A DNA stretch of 48,190 bases from Moritella sp. PE36 (lineage in GTDB: Bacteria > Pseudomonadota > Gammaproteobacteria > Enterobacterales > Moritellaceae), in the NCBI RefSeq assembly GCF_000170855.1, contig NZ_ABCQ01000037.1, positions 1 to 48,190 on the forward strand. The letters run 5' to 3'. The notes under the pieces are model-generated. The model did no database searches, was not told the origin of the DNA, and was given only the letters and a program-made list of their open reading frames with translations. Made by a program: the position numbers and the translations under genes. Within the stretch, counting starts at the first letter, position 1. Every line of letters begins with the position of its first letter. Below are positions 33,524 to 41,790 of the stretch, piece after piece.

Positions 33524-34521
33524 GTCAGCAATCGGGTTACACGGATGGTTATAATAAAGATTTCACAATTAAAAAATTGGATGAACATGCATTGGCTCAG
33601 GCAAGTATTCATCGTGTTGAATCTTGCTTCGTACCGATATCAATTCAAGAAGTTTATTGCCGCTTTTCATTACGAGTTAATGCGCATTCATTATCTCCCG
33701 AGGTATGTAATTCAGATATAAATCGACAAGAATTATCACAGCTAGCTGAGCTTTATAAAGATAAAGGTGGCTATAAAGTCTTAGCCCTAAAAATAGCCAT
33801 TAATATCCTGCGTTGTAATTGGTTGTGGCGTAATAAGAATACGTGTCCTACATCGCTTAGAATTAGAACAACTAACGATAACATATATCATATTTTAGAT
33901 TGCCTGGATTTATTAACGTTAAAAGTGAGTGATTGGGAAAGTGATGCTCAGGTAGTCTTAGATCAATTCAGTGATGAGATAGCTCATGCTTTATCACATG
34001 ATGGTAAGTATTGGTCGGCTGATATTAAAGCTAAGCTATTACCAACATTTTCCCACGAGATTTTTCCAAGTCAGAAATTCATTGAGAATAAGGGTAATAG
34101 TAAAGAGCAGGGGAAGAAAAGCCGAATATTAGCGACGACGTTAACACCTAGTGGATATGAGACTGTCTGTATGACTGGGTATAAAGTTGGGGCAGCGCTT
34201 CAGTTTATTGATACTTGGTGGGATGATAATGCCGATTATGCAGTGAGGGTTAATGAGTATGGCATTGATCAAAAAAAGGTTATTCCATTACGCACACCTG
34301 CCAAGGGAAATGACTTTTACACCTACTTTAATCATCAGGTACCTAACTTCATTGAAGAGTTTATGCAAGTAGGTGACGCAGATACAATACCACCTTCAAT
34401 TCATTATTTCATGTCAGTATTAGTGAGGGGGGGGATGTTTCAAACTAAGAGCGAGAAGGTTGAGAAGAAAAAACTAAGTGCTTCGAAAACTAAAAAAGTA
34501 TCAGCCAAGGAGGCAAAGTAA
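33524..34521 (+). pseudogene. cas7f: cas7f of CAST-2, 5' end removed by transposon insertion
   Basis: From the transposon end the frame reads SQQSGYTDGYNKDF, aligning with SKSGFGDAYNTDG of the intact Cas7 (residues 45-57), and continues co-linearly to the stop, including VESCFVPISIQEVYCRFSLR, CNWLWRNKNTCPTS and HYFMSVLVRGGMFQ. About 45 N-terminal codons are missing and should lie beyond the other end of CAST-1. The first in-frame ATG is 33577. The C-terminus has an extra lysine-rich tail (KVEKKKLSASKTKKVSAKEA) absent from CAST-1 Cas7. It is adjacent to an intact cas6f. A shortened Cas7 would lack its N-terminal strand and is unlikely to build a filament. Confidence 0.85.
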
Positions 34522-35136
34522 ATGCTTAATCGATTCTATTTCTATATCAAATTCATTCCACAGCATACTGACAACGCTTTTCTTATTGGGCGATGTATCA
34601 AGGTCTCACACGCCTTTTTTGCAAAGCATAGCATTACAGGTGTCGGTGTCTCATTTCCTTGTTGGAGTGAGCAAGATATAGGTAATGCTTTAGCATTCGT
34701 GAGTACAGATATGGAAGCGCTTGAACAACTAAAAGCACAACCGCTATTTAGTGTAATGGCGGACGAACTGATATTTGAAATCAGTGATGTACTGAGTATC
34801 CCTGATAAACTAGAAGAAGAACGTTTCACACTGAATTATGCAATACGTAAGTCCTTTGCAGGTGATAAGAAACGACGACTGAAACGAGCGAAAAAACGGG
34901 CTGAAGCAAGGGGTGAAACTTATAAGCCTGTCTTGCATATTAATACAGAGAAAAGAGTATTTAATCACTACCATACGATACCGATGAACAGTAAAGAAAA
35001 GCCTGATGGCTTCACTCTCCATGTTCAAAAGAATCCCTGTGTTGAACAGTATGCTGCAGACTTTTTGGATTATGGTTTCGCAACGAATGAACAGCATCGA
35101 GGAACAGTACCCAAACTGTCGTCATTGATGAAATAA
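34522..35136 (+). CDS. cas6f: Cas6f (Csy4-type) endoribonuclease of CAST-2
   Basis: This 204-residue protein starts at ATG 34522, directly after the cas7 stop, with AAGGAGG 10 bases upstream. The catalytic-type histidine lies in RCIKVSHAFF (about residue 30). The basic helix KKRRLKRAKKRAEARG and the ending YGFATNEQHRGTVP parallel Cas6 of CAST-1. It appears intact although its operon is cut. Its repeats differ from those of CAST-1 in the stem (CAGCC/GGCTG), so the two Cas6 enzymes may be specific for their own arrays. If transcribed from the transposon end it could still process guides. Confidence 0.85.
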   Translation: MLNRFYFYIKFIPQHTDNAFLIGRCIKVSHAFFAKHSITGVGVSFPCWSEQDIGNALAFVSTDMEALEQLKAQPLFSVMADELIFEISDVLSIPDKLEEERFTLNYAIRKSFAGDKKRRLKRAKKRAEARGETYKPVLHINTEKRVFNHYHTIPMNSKEKPDGFTLHVQKNPCVEQYAADFLDYGFATNEQHRGTVPKLSSLMK

Positions 35137-35286
35137 CCAATGAAATTGACGTATAAATATTTTAACGAAAAATCAGTCACTTAACAGTTCTTAATTTTAG
35201 AATGGGTAAACGTCACATTTATTGGTATTTATTGGTATTTATTGGTAATTGTTTGTATTGCTTAGTGATTGTGTCATATATTTATA
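35137..35286 (+). promoter_or_regulatory. CRISPR leader of CAST-2
   Basis: An AT-rich stretch with three tandem copies of TTATTGGTAT/A at 35219-35249. It ends in CATATATTTATAGTGA across the first repeat, the same junction as at the CAST-1 array. Confidence 0.55.
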
Positions 35287-35434
35287 GTGACCAGCCGAAT
35301 AGGCTGCTGAGAAAAGAAAAACCGATCGCGTGGCTATCTACTAATCGTGACCAGCCGAATAGGCTGCTGAGAAAAGGACTGGATGTCAGCATCCACATCA
35401 AGCAACAAGCACAGCCGAAAAGGCTGAATGAAAT
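35287..35434 (+). CRISPR. I-F3 CRISPR array of CAST-2: 3 repeats, 2 spacers
   Basis: Two identical repeats at 35287-35314 and 35347-35374 (GTGACCAGCCGAATAGGCTG plus CTGAGAAA) and an atypical one at 35407-35434 (core CACAGCCGAAAAGGCTGAAT), all spaced at 60 bases with 32-nt spacers. Spacer 2 (AGGACTGGATGTCAGC...) precedes the atypical repeat and matches the homing spacer of CAST-1 at 23 of 32 positions. Spacer 1 matches nothing I see in the window. Confidence 0.9.
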
Positions 35435-35438
35435 AAAC

Positions 35439-35467
35439 AAAGTCCCTGTGAGAGCTGGGACTTTTTT
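35439..35467 (+). terminator. rho-independent terminator of the CAST-2 array
   Basis: AAAGTCCC and GGGACTTT form an 8-bp stem, continuing into a run of six T, starting 5 bases past the last repeat. Confidence 0.8.
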
Positions 35468-35561
35468 GTATCTAATTTTTGCTGAACTCAGTTTGATAGG
35501 GTTAAACCTGGCTAATACGATACTTATCGCATTAGTTGATAAAATAGGTGCTTCAGGCTGA

Positions 35562-35604
35562 TTTTAGCTGAAATACTGATTCCCCAATATGGTGCAAAAT
35601 CATC
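35562..35604 (-). repeat. motif shared, inverted, with the CAST-1 array flank
   Basis: On the minus strand this reads GATGATTTTGCACCAT and continues ATTGGGGAATCAGTATTTCA, matching 14013-14056. The interval 35605-36028 is AT-rich, with CTTTA/CTTTT repeats near 35930-35955, and has no gene. Confidence 0.65.
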
Positions 35605-36028
35605 TCTCCGTTTTAGCTCATAATCCCCTAATTAATATGTATAAATACGCATTTATAGCGTTGTTTTACTTGAGTGCGTGTTGGCTTCTGCGTGTTAGAT
35701 ACAGTATGTTAAATAAATCGTTAATTGGTGAGTTTTAGATTTTTATACTCTAAATTCCTAGCTCAATACTCAAACTTCCCCTATCACTACAATCGACTTC
35801 TTCGAAAGCAAAGCATCAACTTAATAGTCCTTAACGTTTATGTTTAGTAAGTAAGACTAAATATGTTGAAGGCAATGTATATAAATACTTATAAAGATAT
35901 ATAAATTATTGACACTTACTTTACTTTGCTTTACTTTACTTTTCTTTTCTTTTCTTGTTTTTCAGTGGCTTATGCGTTTTTACGTATAAACTGGGAAGTA
36001 ATTCGGAATTATATTTAGTAAGGCTAAT

Positions 36029-36841
36029 ATGACTCGTTTACGCTTATCGATCTTCATTACATTGTGTCGCGAATGGCTCACTGTAATTTATCCACACTAT
36101 TTTAGTTTTAAATTACCTATTTTATTTTTTTTGATTTATCCAATTTCTTGCCTATCTCAACCCACTATTGCCTGCCCTCAAGAGTTGCCTAACCATATAA
36201 AAACGAAAAGTTTAATAAAAAATATATTGACATTAATCCCGATGCCTGAGGTTGTAATTAAAGCGGAAGGTGATGCAACTTATCAATTTATTTTAGCTGA
36301 GGCATATGAACATGGCGTAGAAGTAAAACAAGACTTTAGCAGAGCCTATTATTGGAATATTAAAGCTGGCAATAGCGGTATTGCAGCAGCACAGCATCAA
36401 TTAGGTCTATATAACCTCTTCTGTACTGAAGACCTTAATAAATCAATAGAATGGTTTCTAGCAGCAATAGATAACGGAGACAATCCAGAAAGTATTTTTT
36501 ATCTCGCATATATTGCAGTTCATTTTGCTGACGAAGAAAGCATAAGAATTGAAGGTGTAAATAAAATAAAATCAATGGCAGTTCAAGGGTTTCCGTTGGC
36601 TATGCTGGAATTTGCCAACCTACTTAAACAAGGACAGTATCTAAGTCAAGATAACAAAGCTGCATTTTTATTATACCAAGATGTTGTTAATCGTGGTTAT
36701 AAACCTGGATTGTTTGAACTTTCATTATGCTATTTAGATGGCATTGGTGTGGTTAAAAATAGAAAGATGTATTTAGATATATTGATGAAATCAGCAAATG
36801 CTGGAGATAAAAGAGCCAAGAGACAACTGAAATATAACTAG
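36029..36841 (+). CDS. Sel1-repeat protein
   Basis: This 270-residue protein starts at ATG 36029. A hydrophobic stretch at residues 25-45 (SFKLPILFFLIYPISCLSQP) acts as a signal peptide or anchor, possibly with lipid attachment at Cys. Residues 80-265 contain about five Sel1-like (SLR) repeats, such as FILAEAYEHGVEVKQDFSRA and LSLCYLDGIGVVKNRKMYLD. Such solenoids scaffold protein interactions in the periplasm. It stands 11 bases before the RTX gene, so it is probably co-transcribed and may assist the RTX protein or its export. Confidence 0.75.
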   Translation: MTRLRLSIFITLCREWLTVIYPHYFSFKLPILFFLIYPISCLSQPTIACPQELPNHIKTKSLIKNILTLIPMPEVVIKAEGDATYQFILAEAYEHGVEVKQDFSRAYYWNIKAGNSGIAAAQHQLGLYNLFCTEDLNKSIEWFLAAIDNGDNPESIFYLAYIAVHFADEESIRIEGVNKIKSMAVQGFPLAMLEFANLLKQGQYLSQDNKAAFLLYQDVVNRGYKPGLFELSLCYLDGIGVVKNRKMYLDILMKSANAGDKRAKRQLKYN

Positions 36842-36852
36842 AAGGATTTAGA

Positions 36853-39800
36853 ATGAAGTTTACGATAAAGAATGCTGAAACAGTATGGGGATATAAGAAC
36901 ACAGTTGAAGGTCTTAGTGCTGTGGATAAATCAGCTAGAGCTGTCGAAAAAGCAGCCGAACTAGCGGTAAATAATCCGACAGGTGAAAATTGGAATAAAC
37001 TGACCGATGCGATGAGAGAGAATGGTCGTCAGATAGCTGCATCTGCTGGGGGGAGTTTATTGTCACCGATTTTCAGTAAAGTATTAGGAGATGCTGTTAA
37101 CAAGTATGGTGATCGTCTTCAGAATAATGCCGGGGGCGACCAGTCACTTGCTGATATAATGAATCAATATTATAAAGCTATAGGTAAAGATTTTTCTAAT
37201 GAAATAAGAGATATTCTTGGGCAAAGAGCATACGATGCACTTTTGGACGATGCGAATAAAAAAGGCGGAGGCACAGGAGGCACGGGAGGCACAGGAGGCA
37301 CAGGAGGCACGGGAGGCACAGGAGGCACAGGAGGCACGGGAGGCACAGGAGGCACAGGAGGCACAGGAGGCGCAGGAGGCGCAGGAGGCACCGGAGGCAC
37401 CGGAGGCACCGGAGGCACCGGAGGCACCGGAGGAAAATTTTTGCCTCGCCCACCAAAACGCCCAACTCCGCCTAGAAGAGATCCATTAGCATTTGATTTA
37501 GATGGCAATGGAGTAACAACGTTAGGAATTGACTCTGGTGCTCATTTTGATCTTGATAATAATGGCTTTGCAGAAAAAACTGCTTGGATAAGTCCAGATG
37601 ATGCTTTTCTAGCGTTAGATCGGAATGCAGATGGTATCGTTGGCGGTGGTGGAGAGCTCTTTGGAACAGAGACCACACTTGCCAATGGAAAGCTCGCAGC
37701 CGATGGTTATCAAGCACTTGCTGAGCTTGATAGCAATCATGACGGTGTAATCAATGCTGATGACAATATGTTTAATGAATTACGTTTATGGCAAGATTCG
37801 AATAGTGATGGTATCAGTAACGCAGACGAATTAAAAACACTTGCTGATTTAGGCATCAAAGAAATTTCATTAAAAACAGGCTCAGGTAGTGGTACGGATA
37901 AAAACAACGTAGACCACCGTAAATCGGGGTACTTTGTTCGTGAGGATGGCTCTACAGGTATAACTGAAACCTTATGGCTTGATACAGATAAGCGTTATAC
38001 CGTTCCTGTCGATATTCATACGAGTAAGGATCTGAATCTACCGGATGATATTCAGGCTCTTCCAGATGCTATCGGTTTTGGTAATACATATTCATTACGT
38101 CAGGCAATGCTTAATGATAAAAGCGGTAATCTTAAAAAATTAGTTACTCAGTTTGCTAATGAAACAGACCCATCGACTCGTAAAGCACTTGTTTCAGAAA
38201 TACTTATAACTTGGACTGGTCAGCAAGATATTGCGATAGATTCTCGTGGGCCATCAATAAATGCACAACACCTAGGAGCATTAGAGAAGCTTTGGGGCCA
38301 GGATGCATTGCAACAAAATCCGAATGGTGCATATGCTTCATTGCTAAACGAATTGTATCAAAACGTAGAAAAAACTGTTAACGCACAATTAATGGCAGGT
38401 TCTCACCTTAAAGAGTATTTTGGTTTGATTACGATTGATAAATCCGATGATCAAGGAATACCCACGCTAAATTTTGAAAAAGTAATTATCAGAATTGTTG
38501 CTGAGATAGAGCTCGGTGTTAGTTTGAGAGCTGATTTGTGGGGAGAGTTCTCTAGAATGATAGAGGGCTATGACCCGTATGAACAGAATTATACAAAGCA
38601 GTTAAATGAACAACTCAGACCTATACTCTCTTCTTTTATGGGGTTAGATGATCACTCTGTTTTGGATGCCGTACAAAGTTTCATATTGGCTTCAAGTGGT
38701 AATGATAATTTGTCAGGTTCTAATGCTGCTGATCTTATTTTAGGGCTTGGTGGTGACGACCTTTTACACGGCGATGACGGTAATGATAGTTTGCAGGGTG
38801 GCGAAGGCGATGACCTGCTGACGGTGAGCGGGCGAGGCAATAATACCCTAGATGGTGGTGTGGGTGATGATACGCTGAAAGTTAATCGTAGCGCGGATTA
38901 TTATTATCAACGCGATGTGGCTCGTAATGCGACGAATACACTGCAAGGCGGTAAAGGTAATGACCGTTTAGAAGGCAGTGCGGGTGCAGAAACATACCGC
39001 TTCAATCGCGGCGATGGTCAGGATGCTATTAATGACTTCGATCACAATGCTAGGAGCAGCAGTGGTTGGGGTAAGGTAGATAGGATTGTGCTTGGTGATG
39101 GTATAACGAAAGATGAGTTAAGCCTTCGTCGTGATGGTAACCACATGGTGATTTTGATTGGCGGTCCGGATTCTGGCGATAGCATTACCATAGAGAATGC
39201 GTATACGGATGGGCGTTATCGCATAGAAGCAGTCGTGTTGGCGGACGGCAGTACGTTTGCGCCGCAAGATATCCCGCTGTATGTTTCGATAGGTGACAAC
39301 ATCATTCAAGGTGGTGAATTTGCCGAGGTAATAGCCACTGGTGAAGGTAACGATATCATTCATGCAGAAGGCGGTGACGACATTCTCGATGGCGGCACAG
39401 GTAACGACGAGATCAATGCTGGCAGCGGCAATGATGTTATTGATGGCGGTGAAGGTAACGATGAAGTCAATGCTGGTAGTGGTGATGATGTCATTGATGG
39501 TGGCTTAGGCGATGACCTTTTACACGGCGATGACGGTAATGATAGTTTGCAGGGTGGCGAAGGCGATGACCTGCTGACGGTGAGCGGGCGAGGCAATAAT
39601 ACCCTAGATGGTGGTGTGGGTGATGATACGCTGAAAGTTAATCGTAGCGCGGATTATTATTATCAACGCGATGTGGCTCGTAATGCGACGAATACACTGC
39701 AAGGCGGTAAAGGTAATGACCGTTTAGAAGGCAGTGCGGGTGCAGAAACATACCGCTTCAATCGCGGCGATGGTCAGGATGCTATTAATGACTTCGATCA

Positions 39801-41700
39801 CAATGCTAGGAGCAGCAGTGGTTGGGGTAAGGTAGATAGGATTGTGCTTGGTGATGGTATAACGAAAGATGAGTTAAGCCTTCGTCGTGATGGTAACCAC
39901 ATGGTGATTTTGATTGGCGGTCCGGATTCTGGCGATAGCATTACCATAGAAAATGCGTATGCGGATGGACGTTATCGCATAGAAGCAGTCGTGTTGGCGG
40001 ACGGCAGTACGTTTGCGCCGCAAGATATCCCGCTGTATGTTTCGATAGGTGACAACATCATTCAAGGTGGTGAATTTGCCGAGGTAATAGCCACTGGTGA
40101 AGGTAACGATATCATTCATGCAGAAGGCGGTGACGACATTCTCGATGGCGGCACAGGTAACGACGAGATCAATGCTGGCAGCGGCAATGATGTTATTGAT
40201 GGCGGTGAAGGTAACGATGAAGTCAATGCTGGTAGTGGTGATGATGTCATTGATGGTGGCTTAGGCGATGACCTTTTACACGGCGATGACGGTAATGATA
40301 GTTTGCAGGGAGGCGAAGGCGATGACCTGCTGACGGTGAGCGGGCGAGGCAATAATACCCTAGATGGTGGTGTGGGTGATGATACGCTGAAAGTTAATCG
40401 TAGCGCGGATTATTATTATCAACGCGATGTGGCTCGTAATGCGACGAATACACTGCAAGGCGGTAAAGGTAATGACCGTTTAGAAGGCAGTGCGGGTGCA
40501 GAAACATACCGCTTCAATCGCGGCGATGGTCAGGATGCTATTAATGACTTCGATCACAATGCTAGGAGCAGCAGTGGTTGGGGTAAGGTAGATAGGATTG
40601 TGCTTGGTGATGGTATAACGAAAGATGAGTTAAGCCTTCGTCGTGATGGTAACCACATGGTGATTTTGATTGGCGGTCCGGATTCTGGCGATAGCATTAC
40701 CATAGAGAATGCGTATACGGATGGGCGTTATCGCATAGAAGCAGTCGTGTTGGCGGACGGCAGTACGTTTGCGCCGCAAGATATCCCGCTGTATGTTTCG
40801 ATAGGTGACAACATCATTCAAGGTGGTGAATTTGCCGAGGTAATAGCCACTGGTGAAGGTAACGATATCATTCATGCAGAAGGCGGTGACGACATTCTCG
40901 ATGGCGGCACAGGTAACGACGAGATCAATGCTGGCAGCGGCAATGATGTTATTGATGGCGGTGAAGGTAACGATGAAGTCAATGCTGGTAGTGGTGATGA
41001 TGTCATTGATGGTGGCTTAGGCGATGACCTTTTACACGGCGATGACGGTAATGATAGTTTGCAGGGAGGCGAAGGCGATGACCTGCTGACGGTGAGCGGG
41101 CGAGGCAATAATATCCTAGATGGTGGTGTGGGTGATGATACGCTGAAAGTTAATCGTAGCGCGGATTATTATTATCAACGCGATGTGGCTCGTAATGCGA
41201 CGAATACACTGCAAGGCGGTAAAGGTAATGACCGTTTAGAAGGCAGTGCGGGTGCAGAAACATACCGCTTCAATCGCGGCGATGGTCAGGATGCTATTAA
41301 TGACTTCGATCACAATGCTAGGAGCAGCAGTGGTTGGGGTAAGGTAGATAGGATTGTGCTTGGTGATGGTATAACGAAAGATGAGTTAAGCCTTCGTCGT
41401 GATGGTAACCACATGGTGATTTTGATTGGCGGTCCGGATTCTGGCGATAGCATTACCATAGAAAATGCGTATGCGGATGGACGTTATCGTATTGAAGAAA
41501 TTGTTCTGGCGGATGGTAGTACGTTTGCGCCTGACACGCTTCCAGAATATCAACCACCTGCTGTTGAACCTGATGGCGTGGCGCTTATTCAAGCTATGAG
41601 TGCTTTTGCGCCACAAGAATCTGTTATGGGTGGCATTGATTCTCCTATAATAAGACAAAATGATGCCTTCATCATGGTCGGAGATCCCTTAGTTAAGTAG
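36853..41700 (+). CDS. RTX-type secreted protein with EF-hand-like region and large tandem repeats
   Basis: This 1615-residue protein starts at ATG 36853 after AAGGATT. Residues 1-135 form a helical N-terminus without signal peptide. Residues 137-195 are GGT triplets. Residues 213-330 hold calcium-binding EF-hand-like loops (AFDLDGNGV, LDRNADGIV, LDSNHDGVINADDN). From residue 616, RTX nonapeptides (GGxGxDxL) occur in units of 252 residues: three complete (about 636-1391) and a partial fourth. The C-terminus (about 1560-1615) is unique, as expected for a type I secretion signal. It should be exported by the downstream ABC/HlyD system and fold on binding extracellular calcium. No toxin, protease or lipase domain is visible, so an adhesin or matrix role is as likely as toxicity. 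Confidence 0.85.
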   Translation: MKFTIKNAETVWGYKNTVEGLSAVDKSARAVEKAAELAVNNPTGENWNKLTDAMRENGRQIAASAGGSLLSPIFSKVLGDAVNKYGDRLQNNAGGDQSLADIMNQYYKAIGKDFSNEIRDILGQRAYDALLDDANKKGGGTGGTGGTGGTGGTGGTGGTGGTGGTGGTGGTGGAGGAGGTGGTGGTGGTGGTGGKFLPRPPKRPTPPRRDPLAFDLDGNGVTTLGIDSGAHFDLDNNGFAEKTAWISPDDAFLALDRNADGIVGGGGELFGTETTLANGKLAADGYQALAELDSNHDGVINADDNMFNELRLWQDSNSDGISNADELKTLADLGIKEISLKTGSGSGTDKNNVDHRKSGYFVREDGSTGITETLWLDTDKRYTVPVDIHTSKDLNLPDDIQALPDAIGFGNTYSLRQAMLNDKSGNLKKLVTQFANETDPSTRKALVSEILITWTGQQDIAIDSRGPSINAQHLGALEKLWGQDALQQNPNGAYASLLNELYQNVEKTVNAQLMAGSHLKEYFGLITIDKSDDQGIPTLNFEKVIIRIVAEIELGVSLRADLWGEFSRMIEGYDPYEQNYTKQLNEQLRPILSSFMGLDDHSVLDAVQSFILASSGNDNLSGSNAADLILGLGGDDLLHGDDGNDSLQGGEGDDLLTVSGRGNNTLDGGVGDDTLKVNRSADYYYQRDVARNATNTLQGGKGNDRLEGSAGAETYRFNRGDGQDAINDFDHNARSSSGWGKVDRIVLGDGITKDELSLRRDGNHMVILIGGPDSGDSITIENAYTDGRYRIEAVVLADGSTFAPQDIPLYVSIGDNIIQGGEFAEVIATGEGNDIIHAEGGDDILDGGTGNDEINAGSGNDVIDGGEGNDEVNAGSGDDVIDGGLGDDLLHGDDGNDSLQGGEGDDLLTVSGRGNNTLDGGVGDDTLKVNRSADYYYQRDVARNATNTLQGGKGNDRLEGSAGAETYRFNRGDGQDAINDFDHNARSSSGWGKVDRIVLGDGITKDELSLRRDGNHMVILIGGPDSGDSITIENAYADGRYRIEAVVLADGSTFAPQDIPLYVSIGDNIIQGGEFAEVIATGEGNDIIHAEGGDDILDGGTGNDEINAGSGNDVIDGGEGNDEVNAGSGDDVIDGGLGDDLLHGDDGNDSLQGGEGDDLLTVSGRGNNTLDGGVGDDTLKVNRSADYYYQRDVARNATNTLQGGKGNDRLEGSAGAETYRFNRGDGQDAINDFDHNARSSSGWGKVDRIVLGDGITKDELSLRRDGNHMVILIGGPDSGDSITIENAYTDGRYRIEAVVLADGSTFAPQDIPLYVSIGDNIIQGGEFAEVIATGEGNDIIHAEGGDDILDGGTGNDEINAGSGNDVIDGGEGNDEVNAGSGDDVIDGGLGDDLLHGDDGNDSLQGGEGDDLLTVSGRGNNILDGGVGDDTLKVNRSADYYYQRDVARNATNTLQGGKGNDRLEGSAGAETYRFNRGDGQDAINDFDHNARSSSGWGKVDRIVLGDGITKDELSLRRDGNHMVILIGGPDSGDSITIENAYADGRYRIEEIVLADGSTFAPDTLPEYQPPAVEPDGVALIQAMSAFAPQESVMGGIDSPIIRQNDAFIMVGDPLVK
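37261..37432 (+). repeat. 9-bp tandem repeat encoding GGT triplets
   Basis: About eighteen GGAGGCACA-type units, with a few GCA or ACC/ACG variants. Each gain or loss keeps the frame, so the linker length can vary. Confidence 0.9.
38760..41500 (+). repeat. 756-bp near-identical tandem repeats inside the RTX gene
   Basis: Units at 38760-39515, 39516-40271 and 40272-41027, plus about 470 bp of a fourth, differ by only a handful of bases (for example ACGGATGGG against GCGGATGGA, and one ACC/ATC codon change in unit 4). This indicates recent duplication or gene conversion. Copy number cannot be trusted in a short-read assembly. Confidence 0.95.
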
Positions 41701-41713
41701 TACTTTTATTATA

Positions 41714-41746
41714 TGGCCGCAACCAGAAATAGTTGCGGCCTTTTTT
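41714..41746 (+). terminator. rho-independent terminator after the RTX gene
   Basis: GGCCGCAAC and GTTGCGGCC form a 9-bp GC-rich stem followed by six T, 15 bases after the stop. It probably attenuates expression of the transporter genes relative to the RTX gene. Confidence 0.9.
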
Positions 41747-41790
41747 CTTGTGTACTCTTATTATTCTCCATCAAGGTTATTTTATTTTCT

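Noticed and set aside
37170-41658. Long reverse and alternate-frame ORFs in the RTX gene
   Set aside because: They are shadows created by the repetitive GC-rich coding strand; the low-complexity products repeat at the 756-bp period.
41713-41790. Upstream ATG extending the first ABC transporter by 26 residues
   Set aside because: It lies in the stem of the RTX terminator and the added residues are not part of a C39-like domain.
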